From Allomeiothermus silvanus DSM 9946 (GTDB lineage Bacteria; Deinococcota; Deinococci; Deinococcales; Thermaceae), in assembly GCF_000092125.1 (NCBI RefSeq), contig NC_014212.1, positions 1,260,001-1,324,000 on the forward strand: DNA of 64,000 nucleotides, given 5' to 3'. The position numbers were made by a program, and so were the translations under genes. Each line of letters opens with the position of its first letter. The first letter of the stretch is position 1. Below the pieces are notes generated by a model, which had not been told where the DNA came from, made no database searches, and worked only from the letters and a program-made list of their open reading frames with translations. This document shows positions 1 to 10,131 of this stretch, piece by piece.

Positions 1-1547
1 AACACGCCTGCGCCCAGGATGAGCACCACCCGCTCGGCCTCGCTCCAGCGTGCTTTCGTCCAATTAATGGCCTCTGCCAGCCCTTGGGGGGGCTCGCCTT
101 GGCCCAGAAGAGCGGCCAGCACCGCTGTTTCCTGCCCCGGAGCGTACACGCCCGAGGCTCCGGCCCACTTGAAAAGCTGTGCCGGGTAGGTGTTGAAGTG
201 GGCCAACTTGCGCTTGTCCCGCTCCATCCGCTCCTTGATACTGAGGTCGGCAAAGGGAATGCCGTGGTGGAGCGGGGCTGGAGGCTTGAGGTTTCGGCTG
301 TATTCGGAAAGGCGCAGGTGCAGGGTAGGGGTCTCCTCGCTGGGGTCGCCCAGGATCAGGGCGAACTGGGCTTCGCTCAAGTCTTGGAAGGTAGCGGGAA
401 CAAAGCCAGAGGCCAGCGCCGCCGTCCGGCCCGCGAAGTCTCGGTGGGGGCTGCCCCAGGCATCGGCCAGAAGCGCCGCGGCCAAGCCCTCCTCGAGGGT
501 AGCCATGCCATCGAGGTAGATCCCGATCTCAGCCCCTGGTACTCCATTTAATCCGGCTTTGATCGCGACCGCGGCCTCTTCCCAGGTGGCCTCGACCAGC
601 TTGCCACCCTTGCGTACCCAAGGCCGCAAGACCCGCTCCTGGTTCACCCATTCGTGCCCGAAGCGGGCTGCATCGGAGATCCAAATCTCGTTGGTCTGTG
701 GGCGAAGGGCGGCGCGGATGCGCTCGAGCTTGCCGCTGCGGGTGTCCACCAAGATGCCCGCCCCGGCAGCGTCGTCCATCGAGGTGGTCTCGGTGGTGTC
801 GTACTCCCAGTTGCGGGCGCGGAAGCGAGCGGTAAGATCCAACAGCGCCCCTACCGGGCAGATATCGGTGATGTTGCCGGTGAAGTTCGAGGGAAGTCCC
901 GTATCGTCGGTACCGATAAAGGTATGAACCCCTCGCTCGATAAAGTCCAGCACTTCGTCGCCGGGGATCTCCTCGAAGTAGCGTACGCAGCGCTTGCAGT
1001 GGATGCAGCGCTCGCGGTCCAGTACGATGAACTCCGAAAGCGGATGGTGCTTGTCTTCGTGGCGGCGGGTGAGTTCGAAGCGGGTATAGTGGGGCAGCTC
1101 AGCAGGGTTGGGCTGGTAGAACTTCTCCACTAGCCCGTATTCGTAGCTGCGGTCTTGCAGCTCGCAGGCCCCGCCCTTGTCGCAGGTGGGGCAATCCAAC
1201 GGGTGGTTAGCCAGGGTGAGTTCCACCATCCCCGATTGGGCGTGCTTGACCTCATCGGAGAGGGTGTCCACCACCATCCCCTCGCTTACTGCGGTCACGC
1301 AGGAAGCCTGCAGCTTGGGCATCCAGAAGATCTTGGGCGCCCCATTTTCGTCCAAAATCCAGTTTCCATCTGGCCCCTTGCGCGGGCTGCCTACCCTCAC
1401 CAAGCACATCCGGCAGGCTCCTATGGGTGAGAGGTAGCGCTCGGAGCAGAATAGCGGTACGTCGTCGCCTGCGTGGAAGACCGCGTCCATCACGCTGGTG
1501 CCCGCCGGAACCTCGACGACCTTGCCATTAATCGTCACAGTTGGCAT
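1..1547 (-). CDS. nuoG: NADH-quinone oxidoreductase subunit G (Nqo3), 3' part outside window
   Basis: Large iron-sulfur subunit of the peripheral arm of complex I, which carries electrons from the NuoF/NuoE side toward NuoB. The ATG at 1547 follows GGAGGT; 515 residues are visible and the frame is open at the window edge. The N-terminal 2Fe-2S cysteines (C34, then the GACRMC segment and ASC), the DCPTCDKGGAC segment and CIHCKRC are present, so clusters N1b, N4 and N5 should form. The N7 positions known from Thermus Nqo3 (256, 259, 263, 291) read Ser, Asp, Ala, Ser. It is the last nuo gene seen, 4 nt after nuoF. Confidence 0.96.
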   Translation of the reverse strand, partial: MPTVTINGKVVEVPAGTSVMDAVFHAGDDVPLFCSERYLSPIGACRMCLVRVGSPRKGPDGNWILDENGAPKIFWMPKLQASCVTAVSEGMVVDTLSDEVKHAQSGMVELTLANHPLDCPTCDKGGACELQDRSYEYGLVEKFYQPNPAELPHYTRFELTRRHEDKHHPLSEFIVLDRERCIHCKRCVRYFEEIPGDEVLDFIERGVHTFIGTDDTGLPSNFTGNITDICPVGALLDLTARFRARNWEYDTTETTSMDDAAGAGILVDTRSGKLERIRAALRPQTNEIWISDAARFGHEWVNQERVLRPWVRKGGKLVEATWEEAAVAIKAGLNGVPGAEIGIYLDGMATLEEGLAAALLADAWGSPHRDFAGRTAALASGFVPATFQDLSEAQFALILGDPSEETPTLHLRLSEYSRNLKPPAPLHHGIPFADLSIKERMERDKRKLAHFNTYPAQLFKWAGASGVYAPGQETAVLAALLGQGEPPQGLAEAINWTKARWSEAERVVLILGAGV

Positions 1548-1551
1548 GCAT

Positions 1552-2882
<1,331 letters not shown>

Positions 2883-2886
<4 letters not shown>

Positions 2887-3434
2887 GCCATCACCTCGTC
2901 GCCTGCGTTGTGTACCACGTGCCCCACCTTACCCGGCAACTGGATCTCCTCCAGGCGCTTACCCTCACGCAAGCCCTGCAGCAGGGCCTGAAGCCGGGCC
3001 TTGGTCACGCACTCTACGTAGGGCTCATCGTTGATTTGCACCACCGGGGCAGTGTGGCAACTCCCCAGGCACTCCACTTTCTGGATCGAGAAAAGCCCGT
3101 CTGCCGTTACCTCTCCCGGCAGGATGCCCAAGGTCTGTACCAACTCGTCCCACAGCTCATCGGCCCCGCCGATGGCGCAGGAGAGAGTAGCGCAGACTTG
3201 GATGTGGTGTTTGCCGGTGGGGAGGCTTTGGAAGTAGGTGTAGAAGCTCATCACCCCGGCCACCTCGGTAGCGGTGGTGCCCACGATGTGGGCGATTTCC
3301 TCCTGCCGCTCGGGGCTGATCCAGCCCTCGTCCTGCTGCACTCGGCGCAGCAGGGGCATCAAGGCCGCGCGGCGCTCAGGGTACTGGCTGAAGACCTCCG
3401 CTAGCCATTCTTGTTTATCGTCGAAGAATCCCAT
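2883..3434 (-). CDS. nuoE: NADH-quinone oxidoreductase subunit E (Nqo2)
   Basis: Thioredoxin-fold 2Fe-2S subunit that carries cluster N1a next to the FMN of NuoF. C81 and C86 (VCATLSC) and C122 and C126 (ECLGSC) are the four ligands. The length of 183 residues is usual for the family. The spacer to nuoD upstream is 60 bp and holds an ACGT-rich inverted repeat, while all other nuo junctions except nuoA-nuoB overlap or abut. Confidence 0.96.
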
Positions 3435-3445
3435 TCTTCCTCCGT

Positions 3446-3494
3446 TTTACGTCTTACGCTAGGTGTTGAACGCGTAAGACGTACGACGTACGGC
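3446..3494. repeat. ACGT-rich intercistronic inverted repeat (nuoD-nuoE)
   Basis: An 11-bp perfect inverted repeat, ACGTCTTACGC at 3449-3459 and GCGTAAGACGT at 3472-3482, is followed by GACGTACGG. Similar ACGTCTT/GACGTACG-rich segments lie at 5920-5991 (nuoA-nuoB) and 55513-55583 (aroC-aroK). A related CGCTTGGCG-type tract lies inside glnS at about 21641-21683. There is no T-run, so it is not a normal terminator. Confidence 0.7.
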
Positions 3495-4739
3495 TCATCG
3501 GTCTACATCTCCCATCACCGGATCCAAGGAGGCGATCACCGCCACCATGTCCGGCACCTGGATACCTTTGCAGGCGTAGGGCAAAGCCCGCAGGTTGACG
3601 AAGCTGGGAGCCCGCACCTTGACCCGGTAGGGCATCGAGCCACCATCGGAGATGATGTAGTACCCTAGCTCCCCGCGGGCGCTTTCGGTCGGCACGTAGA
3701 CTTCGCCCAGTGCGGGGTGAAAGCCTTCGGTCACCAGCTTGAAGTGGTAAATCACCGCTTCCATGCTGGTCTCGAGCAGGCTCCTGGGGGGCAACGAGAT
3801 CTGGGGGTTGGGGTCGCGGATGGGGCCTTCGCCCATCCCCTCGAGCCGCTCCACTGCCTGGCGGATGATCTTCACCGATTCGCGCATCTCCTGGATGCGG
3901 ATGACCATGCGGTCGAAGATGTCCCCGTTTTCCCCTAACGGCACGTCGAAGGTGTAGGTTTCGTAGCCCGCGTAGGGGTAGGCTTTACGCACGTCGTAGT
4001 TCACCCCGCTGGCCCGCAGGTTGCCGCCGGTGAGCCCCAGGTTGATGGCGTCTTCAGGGGGGATCACCGCGATGCCCTTAGCCCGTTCGTAGAAGATGGG
4101 GCTTTCCCTGAAGAGCTGCTCGTATTCGTCGATGCGGTGGGGCATGGCCTGCAAGAACTTCTTGACCTCGCCCAAGAACTCTGGGGGCAGGTCTTCCTTG
4201 AGCCCGCCGATGCGGATGTAGTTGTGGTGGAAGCGCTGTCCGGTAACCCACTCAAAGAGGTCCAGTACCGCCTCGCGCTCGCGGAAGGCGTAAAAGAAGG
4301 GGGTGAGTGCCCCGAAGTCGAGCAGGCCCGTCCCCAGAAAGACCAGGTGGCTGGCGATGCGGGAAAGCTCGTTGAGCAAAACTCGGATGGTCTGGGCGCG
4401 GGGGGGGACCTCAGCGCCTACTAGCTTCTCCACCGCCAGGGCGTAGGCCAGGTCGTGGGCGAAGGAGTGCAGGTAGTCCATCCGGGGGGTGTAGGTGATG
4501 TTCTGGAGATAGGTGCGGTTCTCCATGTTCTTCTCGAAGCCGGTGTGGAGATAGCCAATGTGCGGCACCAGCTCGAGTACCTCTTCTCCCGAAAGCGTCA
4601 CCACCACCCGCAACACCCCGTGGGTGGAGGGGTGTTGCGGCCCCACGTTGAGGGTCATGACCTCGCTGCGCAGCTCGGTGGGCAGCTCAGCGGGCTCGGC
4701 CTGTGGAAGTGAGGCCGCAGGCATGCCGACCGGTTTCAT
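3495..4739 (-). CDS. nuoD: NADH-quinone oxidoreductase subunit D (Nqo4)
   Basis: The 49-kDa-type subunit that forms the quinone cavity at the junction with the membrane arm. The conserved [12 protein letters not shown] segment near residues 33-44 carries the histidine that faces the quinone headgroup in solved structures. The protein has 414 residues. The ATG overlaps the nuoC stop by 4 nt, so the two are probably translationally coupled. No cofactor cysteines are expected in this subunit. Confidence 0.97.
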   Translation of the reverse strand: MKPVGMPAASLPQAEPAELPTELRSEVMTLNVGPQHPSTHGVLRVVVTLSGEEVLELVPHIGYLHTGFEKNMENRTYLQNITYTPRMDYLHSFAHDLAYALAVEKLVGAEVPPRAQTIRVLLNELSRIASHLVFLGTGLLDFGALTPFFYAFREREAVLDLFEWVTGQRFHHNYIRIGGLKEDLPPEFLGEVKKFLQAMPHRIDEYEQLFRESPIFYERAKGIAVIPPEDAINLGLTGGNLRASGVNYDVRKAYPYAGYETYTFDVPLGENGDIFDRMVIRIQEMRESVKIIRQAVERLEGMGEGPIRDPNPQISLPPRSLLETSMEAVIYHFKLVTEGFHPALGEVYVPTESARGELGYYIISDGGSMPYRVKVRAPSFVNLRALPYACKGIQVPDMVAVIASLDPVMGDVDR

Positions 4740-5362
4740 TGGCCCTCCTTTTTGCTGACCTGCTGAATTTCTGCATACACATCCTGGTATCCCCGCCGGG
4801 TGCCCCCGCGCCAGCCGGTCATGCCGCTATCTTTGCCGGTCAGACCCGCCCGAAAAGCCGCCGGGTCGATGAAGCGTCCTTCCTTGAACAGGGTGGGGGT
4901 CTCGCCCAGCGGGTAGTCCTTGCGTAGCGGGTGACCCTCGAGGTCTTCGGGGGTGAGGATCTTGCGCAGATCCGGGTGGCCATCAAACCGGATACCGAAG
5001 AGGTCGTAGACCTCGCGCTCGAGGTAGTCGGCGGAAAGCCACAGATCCACCACGGTAGGAATCACCGGATCTTTCTCCGGGACATACACCCGCACGAACA
5101 TCCGGCTGCCATCTCCGTCCTTGTAGCCGGGCAGTGAGACCAGCTCGTAGGCCACCGCCAAGCGCTCGGGTTTAGGTTCGGGGTAGGTGAGGTAGTCAAC
5201 GCCTATCACGTCGGCCAGGTAGTTGAAGCCCATCTCCTGGAAGGCCCGCATCTGCGCTTTGAACTCCTCCCGGGGGAGCACCACCCAGGTGTTGCCGTGT
5301 TGGCTCTCGGTCTTCCAGCCTTTAGCCGAGGCCATCTGAAGTACTTGCTCGAGCCGGGTCAT
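4736..5362 (-). CDS. nuoC: NADH-quinone oxidoreductase subunit C (Nqo5)
   Basis: The 30-kDa-type peripheral subunit, 208 residues, without cofactors; it stabilises the NuoB/NuoD module. The family signature shows in the [20 protein letters not shown] region (about residues 121-140), followed by [12 protein letters not shown]. It abuts nuoB directly (one gene ends at 5363, the other starts at 5362) and overlaps nuoD. NuoC and NuoD are separate here, as in Thermus, and not fused as in Escherichia. Confidence 0.97.
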   Translation of the reverse strand: MTRLEQVLQMASAKGWKTESQHGNTWVVLPREEFKAQMRAFQEMGFNYLADVIGVDYLTYPEPKPERLAVAYELVSLPGYKDGDGSRMFVRVYVPEKDPVIPTVVDLWLSADYLEREVYDLFGIRFDGHPDLRKILTPEDLEGHPLRKDYPLGETPTLFKEGRFIDPAAFRAGLTGKDSGMTGWRGGTRRGYQDVYAEIQQVSKKEGQ

Positions 5363-5902
5363 CTATCGCCTCCAGGCCTCGACGGGGGGCAGCTTGCGCC
5401 CCTGGTCGTCGCGGGCTTTGCCCTGGACTTTTTTCTGAAGCTGCATCACCGCGTAGATGAGCGCTTCCGGGCGGGGCGGGCAGCCGGGCACATAGACGTC
5501 TACCGGCACCACGCTGTCCACGTTTTGCACGATGGCGTAGTTGTTGAACATCCCCCCCGAAGAAGCGCAGGCCCCCATGCTGATGACCCATTTGGGGTCA
5601 GGCATCTGGTCGTAGACCCGCCGCATCACCGGAGCCATTTTCTTGCTCAAGCGCCCGGCTACGATCATCACGTCGGCCTGGCGGGGGCTGGCCCGGAACA
5701 CCTCCGAGCCGAAGCGGGCCAGGTCATTTCTGGCGTCGGTGGAGGCCATCATCTCGATAGCGCAGCAGGCCAGCCCGAAGGTGGCGGGCCACAGCGAGTT
5801 AGAGCGCCCCCAGGCCACCAGCTTCTCGAGGGTGGTAAACAAAACCCCCTCGTTCTCGAGTTCTTGCACGTCCTTGCTGAACAGATCAAGCAGTGAAGGC
5901 AT
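5363..5902 (-). CDS. nuoB: NADH-quinone oxidoreductase subunit B (Nqo6)
   Basis: PSST-type subunit with the terminal 4Fe-4S cluster N2, which reduces quinone. C46 and C47 (ACCAIEMM), C112 (GACASSGG) and C141 (PGCPPRPE) are the canonical ligands, including the characteristic tandem cysteine pair. The protein has 179 residues. Its upstream spacer to nuoA (about 90 bp) contains the second ACGT-rich repeat. Confidence 0.97.
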   Translation of the reverse strand: MPSLLDLFSKDVQELENEGVLFTTLEKLVAWGRSNSLWPATFGLACCAIEMMASTDARNDLARFGSEVFRASPRQADVMIVAGRLSKKMAPVMRRVYDQMPDPKWVISMGACASSGGMFNNYAIVQNVDSVVPVDVYVPGCPPRPEALIYAVMQLQKKVQGKARDDQGRKLPPVEAWRR

Positions 5903-5919
5903 TTAGTTCCCTCCGGGAA

Positions 5920-5991
5920 CGTCACACGTCGCACGTCTTAGGCCATAGGCGGATGGTCTTTGGCCGACGTACGGCGTGTAGCGTACGTCTG
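5920..5991. repeat. ACGT-rich intercistronic repeat (nuoA-nuoB)
   Basis: The spacer between nuoA and nuoB contains CACACGTCGCACGTCTTAGG and, after a central part, GGCCGACGTACGGCGTGTAG then CGTACGTC. The two halves are roughly inverted copies. It is related to the element at 3446-3494. No recognised protein-binding site or terminator was identified. Confidence 0.6.
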
Positions 5992-5994
5992 TGG

Positions 5995-6360
5995 CTAGTG
6001 CCACTTCATCACTCCCTTGAACCACTCGTAGAGGAAGCCCACAAACAGCAGCACCGTGAAGATCAGAAGCACGTAGAAGCCGGTGAGGCCCAGGCCGCCT
6101 GCGCTCACGGCGTAGGGCCACAAGAAGGCCACCTCCACGTCGAAGATGATGAAGAGCATGGCCACCGCATAGAAATGCACCGGGAAGCGCTTGACCTCCC
6201 CGGCGGGGTCGTTTCCCGACTCGTAGGCCATCAGCTTAGCTCGGCTGGGGCGTTTGGGGCCCAATACCGCCCCCACCACCACCGCCAGCACCCCGATCGC
6301 CAGCGCTACTGCCAGATAGACCAGCACGTTGATGTATTCCGAGATGGGTGCCAAAACCAT
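5995..6360 (-). CDS. nuoA: NADH-quinone oxidoreductase subunit A (Nqo7)
   Basis: Small membrane subunit with three hydrophobic segments (about residues 10-33, 62-85 and 90-112). The loop between the first two, with AYESGNDPAG, matches the conserved ND3-type loop at the quinone-site entrance. The 121-residue length is typical. AAAGGAGGA directly precedes the ATG. It is the first gene of the minus-strand operon; the promoter must lie in the 175 bp upstream, but I could not fix -35/-10 boxes. Confidence 0.96.
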   Translation of the reverse strand: MVLAPISEYINVLVYLAVALAIGVLAVVVGAVLGPKRPSRAKLMAYESGNDPAGEVKRFPVHFYAVAMLFIIFDVEVAFLWPYAVSAGGLGLTGFYVLLIFTVLLFVGFLYEWFKGVMKWH

Positions 6361-6535
6361 TCCTCCTTTAAGCCTTAACCCCTGCTTAGTTTCTGTCTCT
6401 CGTGCCAGACTTCACATGATTAAGTGTGAGAGATTGCACGAAGGCAGTTATTGTCCGATACATCTTACAACCCTCTCACGATAAGGGGGAGTGGGCTGGA
6501 ATGCGGTCTAACTTTTAGGCTATCAATCGGCGTTA

Positions 6536-7687
6536 TTAAGGGTTTTTGCTGAACCGCCTATCTATCAGGGGAGGCCCCTCAAGGGTCGGGTCGGCCACAA
6601 TCTCATCAAGCTTGATCCCGGTGGCCCGCTGGAGGGCTTCGCCCAGCATCGGGGGAACTGCCTCGGCCTTGATTCGCAGGGTCAGCTTGTCGGTGCCGCC
6701 CTCCTTGCTCTCCACCACCAGCTGCGCGCCACCGCGGGGGTCAATCCCGAAGGCCCCGAGGATCGGCGCGAGTTCGGTGGGGTATAGCTTGACCCCCTTG
6801 ACCTTCACCATCAGATCGGTGCGTCCGAACACGCCCCTGGGGAGGCGCACCCGGCCATTCTCGCGCACCGCAATGGCCAGATCGCCGGTGCGGAAGCGGA
6901 TCATCGGCATCAGGGTGCGGGAGAGCGCGGTCACCACCAGTTCGCCCTTCTCGCCGTCGGGGGTGGGCTTTAAGGTCTCTGGGTCCAAGACCTCCAGAAT
7001 AGCCATCTCCTGGGCCTCGAGCAGCCCATTCTTGTGCAGATCCTCCCCTGCTACGATGCCGAGTTCGCTTGTCCCGTAGGCATCCAAGGCGACCCCACCG
7101 ATGGCCTGCTCGAGCTTCTCACGGTAGCCGGGTACGCTAGTAAAAGGTTCACCCCCAGCCAACAGCAGCCCGAAGCGGCCCCCGGCCTGGGCGATCTTCA
7201 GGGCGAAGGAGGGATTGCACACCAGCACCTCGAAGCCATACACCTGGACGAGCTGGGCAATGCGCTCGGCCTCGCCGGGGCCGTGGGGGAACACCACCGC
7301 CCCGGCTTTTTGCAAGGCCTCGTGGAAGAGCCAGCCCCCAGCAAAAACGTGGTAGCTGAAGGCTACCAGCACCCGCTTCCCGGCTACCCCTAGCCGCCCG
7401 AAGTGCGCGGCTAGGGCCTGGGATTGGTATTCCAGATCGTCTTGGGAGAGGTACTCCGGCATCCAGCCTAGGGCGGGGCTGGGGGTAAGGTGCACCAGTG
7501 CGCTGCCCGCGGGAGGGTAGGGGTTGGCTCGCATGTAGGCGATCCACTCCTCGCGGGTGGTGAGCGGGAGCTGGGCGATGGTCTCGGGGGTGATCGTCCC
7601 CAGGTCTATGCCCTCGAGCTTGTGGGCATAAACCGGGTGGTTGCGGGCGTGCTCAAGTATCTGACGCAGCCGGGCGGTACGGTCCAT
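6536..7687 (-). CDS. AMP-forming acyl-CoA ligase-like (PaaK-related)
   Basis: Adenylate-forming enzyme resembling phenylacetate-CoA ligases. Recognisable parts are YGTSELG (about 233-239, adenine/substrate pocket), the RFRTGDLA hinge-side motif (near 290-297) and FGRTDLMVKVKGVKLYPTEL in the C-terminal subdomain. The start is placed at MDRTARLR because AAGGAGGCCCC precedes it; the frame is open 33 codons further up without an SD. The resulting 383 residues are shorter than typical PaaK (about 430). The catalytic lysine-bearing P-loop is not obvious. The substrate cannot be told and no pathway genes lie nearby. Confidence 0.75.
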   Translation of the reverse strand: MDRTARLRQILEHARNHPVYAHKLEGIDLGTITPETIAQLPLTTREEWIAYMRANPYPPAGSALVHLTPSPALGWMPEYLSQDDLEYQSQALAAHFGRLGVAGKRVLVAFSYHVFAGGWLFHEALQKAGAVVFPHGPGEAERIAQLVQVYGFEVLVCNPSFALKIAQAGGRFGLLLAGGEPFTSVPGYREKLEQAIGGVALDAYGTSELGIVAGEDLHKNGLLEAQEMAILEVLDPETLKPTPDGEKGELVVTALSRTLMPMIRFRTGDLAIAVRENGRVRLPRGVFGRTDLMVKVKGVKLYPTELAPILGAFGIDPRGGAQLVVESKEGGTDKLTLRIKAEAVPPMLGEALQRATGIKLDEIVADPTLEGPPLIDRRFSKNP

Positions 7688-7878
7688 GGGGCCTCCTTGT
7701 CTGGACAAAGTATATCGGCTATACGGTCTCCAAAACCCCCTCCTTGTCCTACGGCGGGTCGCCCTGGCCTTAAAGCAGAGCAACATAGCGCTGAATCCGG
7801 CCCCCTAAGGTAGAGGGGTATTGGGCGGTGGCTTTCTTCGGATAGCACCCTTCGTAGAAGCAGGGGTTAGCCGCTTGC

Positions 7879-9009
7879 TTAGGGGATTACCAGCCGGGTT
7901 CCCGGCAAGATCTGGTCGGGGTTTTCGATTTGAGGGTTAGCGGCTAGGAGGTCTTTGGGGCTTACCCCGTAGCGGCGGGCGATTCGCTCGAGGATGTCAT
8001 TTTCCTGCACCACGTAGGTCTGGCGGGGGGGCTGAGCAGCACCCGGCACGGTGAGGGTGAGGGCGGCTAGCACCGGCCCGGAGGGGTCACCCCGCTTCCT
8101 GAACTCGTAGCGGAAAGTACCCACCCCAGGATCTGAGGTCATGCCCCAAGCGCAGCGGTTATTGACCCGCACGTACCAACGGGGCCGCCCATCGATGAAC
8201 ACCGTGTACTCGCTGCCTTCGGGGCCGCCGGTGCCGGTGAGCCTAAAGTTCCGCGAGACGGTGGCCCCATCCTGCGGAGCGGTGACGGTGAAGGGGCCGG
8301 TACACAGGGCTCGAGGCTTGGGTGGTATCGCGTTATTCGTCAGCGGTTTCTCCACCGGCTGTTCCGCGACCCGCACACTCACCGACGGCCCTACCGGCTC
8401 CCCTACCCGGCGCACCTCATAGCGGGGGGTTCCGGCTTTGGCGGTGACCGTGAACCGCCAGCGTCCCTCCGCGTTGATGGTAGTTCTGCCCAGGCTTTGT
8501 GCGCCGATGAAGACCTCTAGCTCCTCGCCAGGGGTTCCGCTGCCTTCCAAGTCCAACCGGCCGGGCTTGACCAGGCTCCCAACCGGGGGAGAGGTGATCA
8601 GCAGCGGCGGGGCAGGGGGAGGTGGGGCTTTGACCTCGAGCTGTAACGCTTCCGAAGCCGCACCCGCGCTCCCGTCCGGCTTCAAGGTCCGGACAACGAT
8701 GCTCTCTTGGCCGGGCCCATTCAGGGTGAGGGGGAAGCTCCAACTTCCCGTCGCCGAAACCTCGGCGATGCCTACCGGCTGCCCGCCCACCAAGACCTGA
8801 ACCTTGCCGTGCGGATCACCCAGACCGGTCAGAATGAAGGGAACCCCGGCCAACGCCTCGCTCCGGCTGCCTACGATGCTAGGGGGAAGGGGCTGGTCGT
8901 TCTGACGGAAGAACCATAGCCCACCCACGCCCAGGGCGAGCAGCAGCGCCACCGCGAATTTGAAGAGGTCATAGGCCCGCACCTCGGCGGGGCTGCGGCC
9001 TCGGATCAC
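7879..9009 (-). CDS. Membrane-anchored Ig-like/LysM domain protein
   Basis: A single hydrophobic helix near residues 16-34 follows a short charged N-terminus, so most of the 376 residues should face the periplasm. Two to three repeats of about 90 residues resemble bacterial Ig-like folds (recurring patterns such as LTGLGDPHGKVQVLVGG and LEGSGTPGEELEVFIG). The last about 45 residues are a LysM module (YVVQENDILERIARRYGVS...NPDQILPGTRLVIP), which would bind peptidoglycan. The GTG start overlaps the stop of the upstream gene by 4 nt, so the two are cotranscribed. The molecular role is unknown. Confidence 0.8.
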   Translation of the reverse strand: MIRGRSPAEVRAYDLFKFAVALLLALGVGGLWFFRQNDQPLPPSIVGSRSEALAGVPFILTGLGDPHGKVQVLVGGQPVGIAEVSATGSWSFPLTLNGPGQESIVVRTLKPDGSAGAASEALQLEVKAPPPPAPPLLITSPPVGSLVKPGRLDLEGSGTPGEELEVFIGAQSLGRTTINAEGRWRFTVTAKAGTPRYEVRRVGEPVGPSVSVRVAEQPVEKPLTNNAIPPKPRALCTGPFTVTAPQDGATVSRNFRLTGTGGPEGSEYTVFIDGRPRWYVRVNNRCAWGMTSDPGVGTFRYEFRKRGDPSGPVLAALTLTVPGAAQPPRQTYVVQENDILERIARRYGVSPKDLLAANPQIENPDQILPGTRLVIP

Positions 9010-9287
9010 GTTTCCTCCCCAGCACGGAGACGCTGGGCCCTTAGGCGCTCAATCTCGGCCTGGGCCTGCTCGAGCCGGTTTCGCAGATGGGATAGATCGC
9101 GCAGCTTGAGTCGCATGGTGTCGAGTTCGGCTTGCAGACGTCCTAACTCTGCCTCGAGCAACATGACCTGGTGGCTGGCCCGCTCGTCACCCTGCCGCCA
9201 GTAGGCGCGATCCATGAGCCATTCCACCAGCCACCCCAGCAAAAACCCCAGCACCAATCCGATGACCAGGTTGAGATCGAAGACCAT
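9006..9287 (-). CDS. Small membrane-anchored coiled-coil protein
   Basis: The start at MVFDLNLV is supported by AAAGGAGGTGAGG just upstream. The 93 residues comprise one transmembrane helix (about 4-23, LVIGLVLGFLLGWLVEWLM) and a charged helix of heptad type (about 38-90, LEAELGRLQAELDTMRLKLRDL...) that should form a coiled coil. It overlaps and precedes the LysM protein gene, so the products may act together at the envelope. No family was recognised. Confidence 0.75.
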   Translation of the reverse strand: MVFDLNLVIGLVLGFLLGWLVEWLMDRAYWRQGDERASHQVMLLEAELGRLQAELDTMRLKLRDLSHLRNRLEQAQAEIERLRAQRLRAGEET

Positions 9288-9342
9288 CCTCACCTCCTTT
9301 CGGCTGTCGCCGCGCATGCCGTACCAAGATACGTGCTCAACC

Positions 9343-9510
9343 TCACTCTAAACCATTGTCGCCCAGGTATGCTTCTGCTTCGATCTCCACGAGCATCCGG
9401 GAGTCAATGAGGCGGGAGACCTCGACCATCGCCGTCGCAGGCTTCACCCTACCGAAGAACTCCCCTTGGGCACGCCCGAGAGATAACGCTGCCTTTCCAT
9501 GCTTTATCTT
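9343..9510 (-). pseudogene. Remnant of a RidA/YjgF-family gene (3' part only)
   Basis: Reading the minus strand back from the TGA at 9343 gives a frame containing GRVKPATAMVEVSRLIDSRM, then LVEIEAEAYLGD. This matches the C-terminal third of RidA (reactive intermediate deaminase) proteins, with the typical PAT-MVEV and MLVEIEA segments. The first part of the protein is absent and no start codon with SD is visible, so this is a decayed fragment. The gap between the genes at 9287 and 9632 holds only this and a terminator. Confidence 0.6.
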
Positions 9511-9579
9511 ATCCAGGCTAGGGCGGCTGCGGTAACTTCTGCGCCGGGTCGGAGTCGGAGAGCCCTGCGGGGCAGTAAG

Positions 9580-9603
9580 AAACGCCCGGATTGCCTCCGG
9601 GCG
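9580..9603 (-). terminator. Rho-independent terminator after the zinc-ribbon gene
   Basis: CGCCCGGA (9583-9590) and TCCGGGCG (9596-9603) form an 8-bp stem. On the minus strand it is followed by TTTCTT. It lies 29 bp beyond the stop of the gene at 9632. Confidence 0.75.
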
Positions 9604-9631
9604 CTTGGCGTAGTGCGTTTGGCCTCGAGCC

Positions 9632-9949
9632 TCAATCGAAGATGTCGAACAGTTGGCTCAGTTTGCTTTTCTTCTTCCGCTTGTAGCCGTCCTCGTCGTA
9701 GCCGTGGTCGGTGTCGTAGGGGTTGCGCGGCTTGGCGTAGGGCGGTTGGGCGGGCTGGCCCTGGGGTCGGTAGCCTGCTAGTTCGTCTTCATACTCGCGC
9801 TCTACGGTGCGCAGTTGGCCCAAAAGCTTCTCCAGCTCACCCCGGTCCAGCCAGACCCCGCGGCAGGTAGGGCAGATGTCCAGTTCTACCCCACCGCGCT
9901 GGACCACTTGCATGGGTGTGTTGTCATTCGGACAAGTCAACAGGGGCAT
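9632..9949 (-). CDS. Zinc-ribbon (TFIIB-type, zf-TFIIB) protein
   Basis: A 105-residue protein whose N-terminal half is a zinc ribbon: CPNDN near residue 5 and CPTCRGVWLDRGELEKL near 26-42, the signature of the widespread zf-TFIIB family. The tail is charged, ending in a Lys-rich KRKKKSK segment and SQLFDIFD. The start at MPLLTCP follows GGGAGGT; the longer open frame upstream has no SD. The function of the family is not established. Confidence 0.8.
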   Translation of the reverse strand: MPLLTCPNDNTPMQVVQRGGVELDICPTCRGVWLDRGELEKLLGQLRTVEREYEDELAGYRPQGQPAQPPYAKPRNPYDTDHGYDEDGYKRKKKSKLSQLFDIFD

Positions 9950-9992
9950 AAGGTGTACCTCCCACCTCAGAATGCCCGAATCTGACCCGACC

Positions 9993-10020
9993 GACATAGA
10001 GCTATCCGCTAGTCTTGCAA
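9993..10020 (-). promoter_or_regulatory. Candidate promoter of the zinc-ribbon gene
   Basis: On the minus strand TTGCAA (10015-10020) and TATGTC (9993-9998) are separated by 16 nt, a sigma70-type arrangement about 44 nt upstream of the ATG at 9949. Confidence 0.4.
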
Positions 10021-10131
10021 GCCGGGATGGCCTATAGTGGTGAATAAAGTTTTCCTGTCCAGGACTCAGAAATCTCACTTGAGCCAGGCTGCGGGGCATA
10101 CCGCCATGCGCTATGCGCCGAACACGACAGG

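Noticed and set aside
84-1430. Several plus-strand frames opposite nuoG
   Set aside because: They are shadows of the partial nuoG gene, whose frame carries all family motifs.
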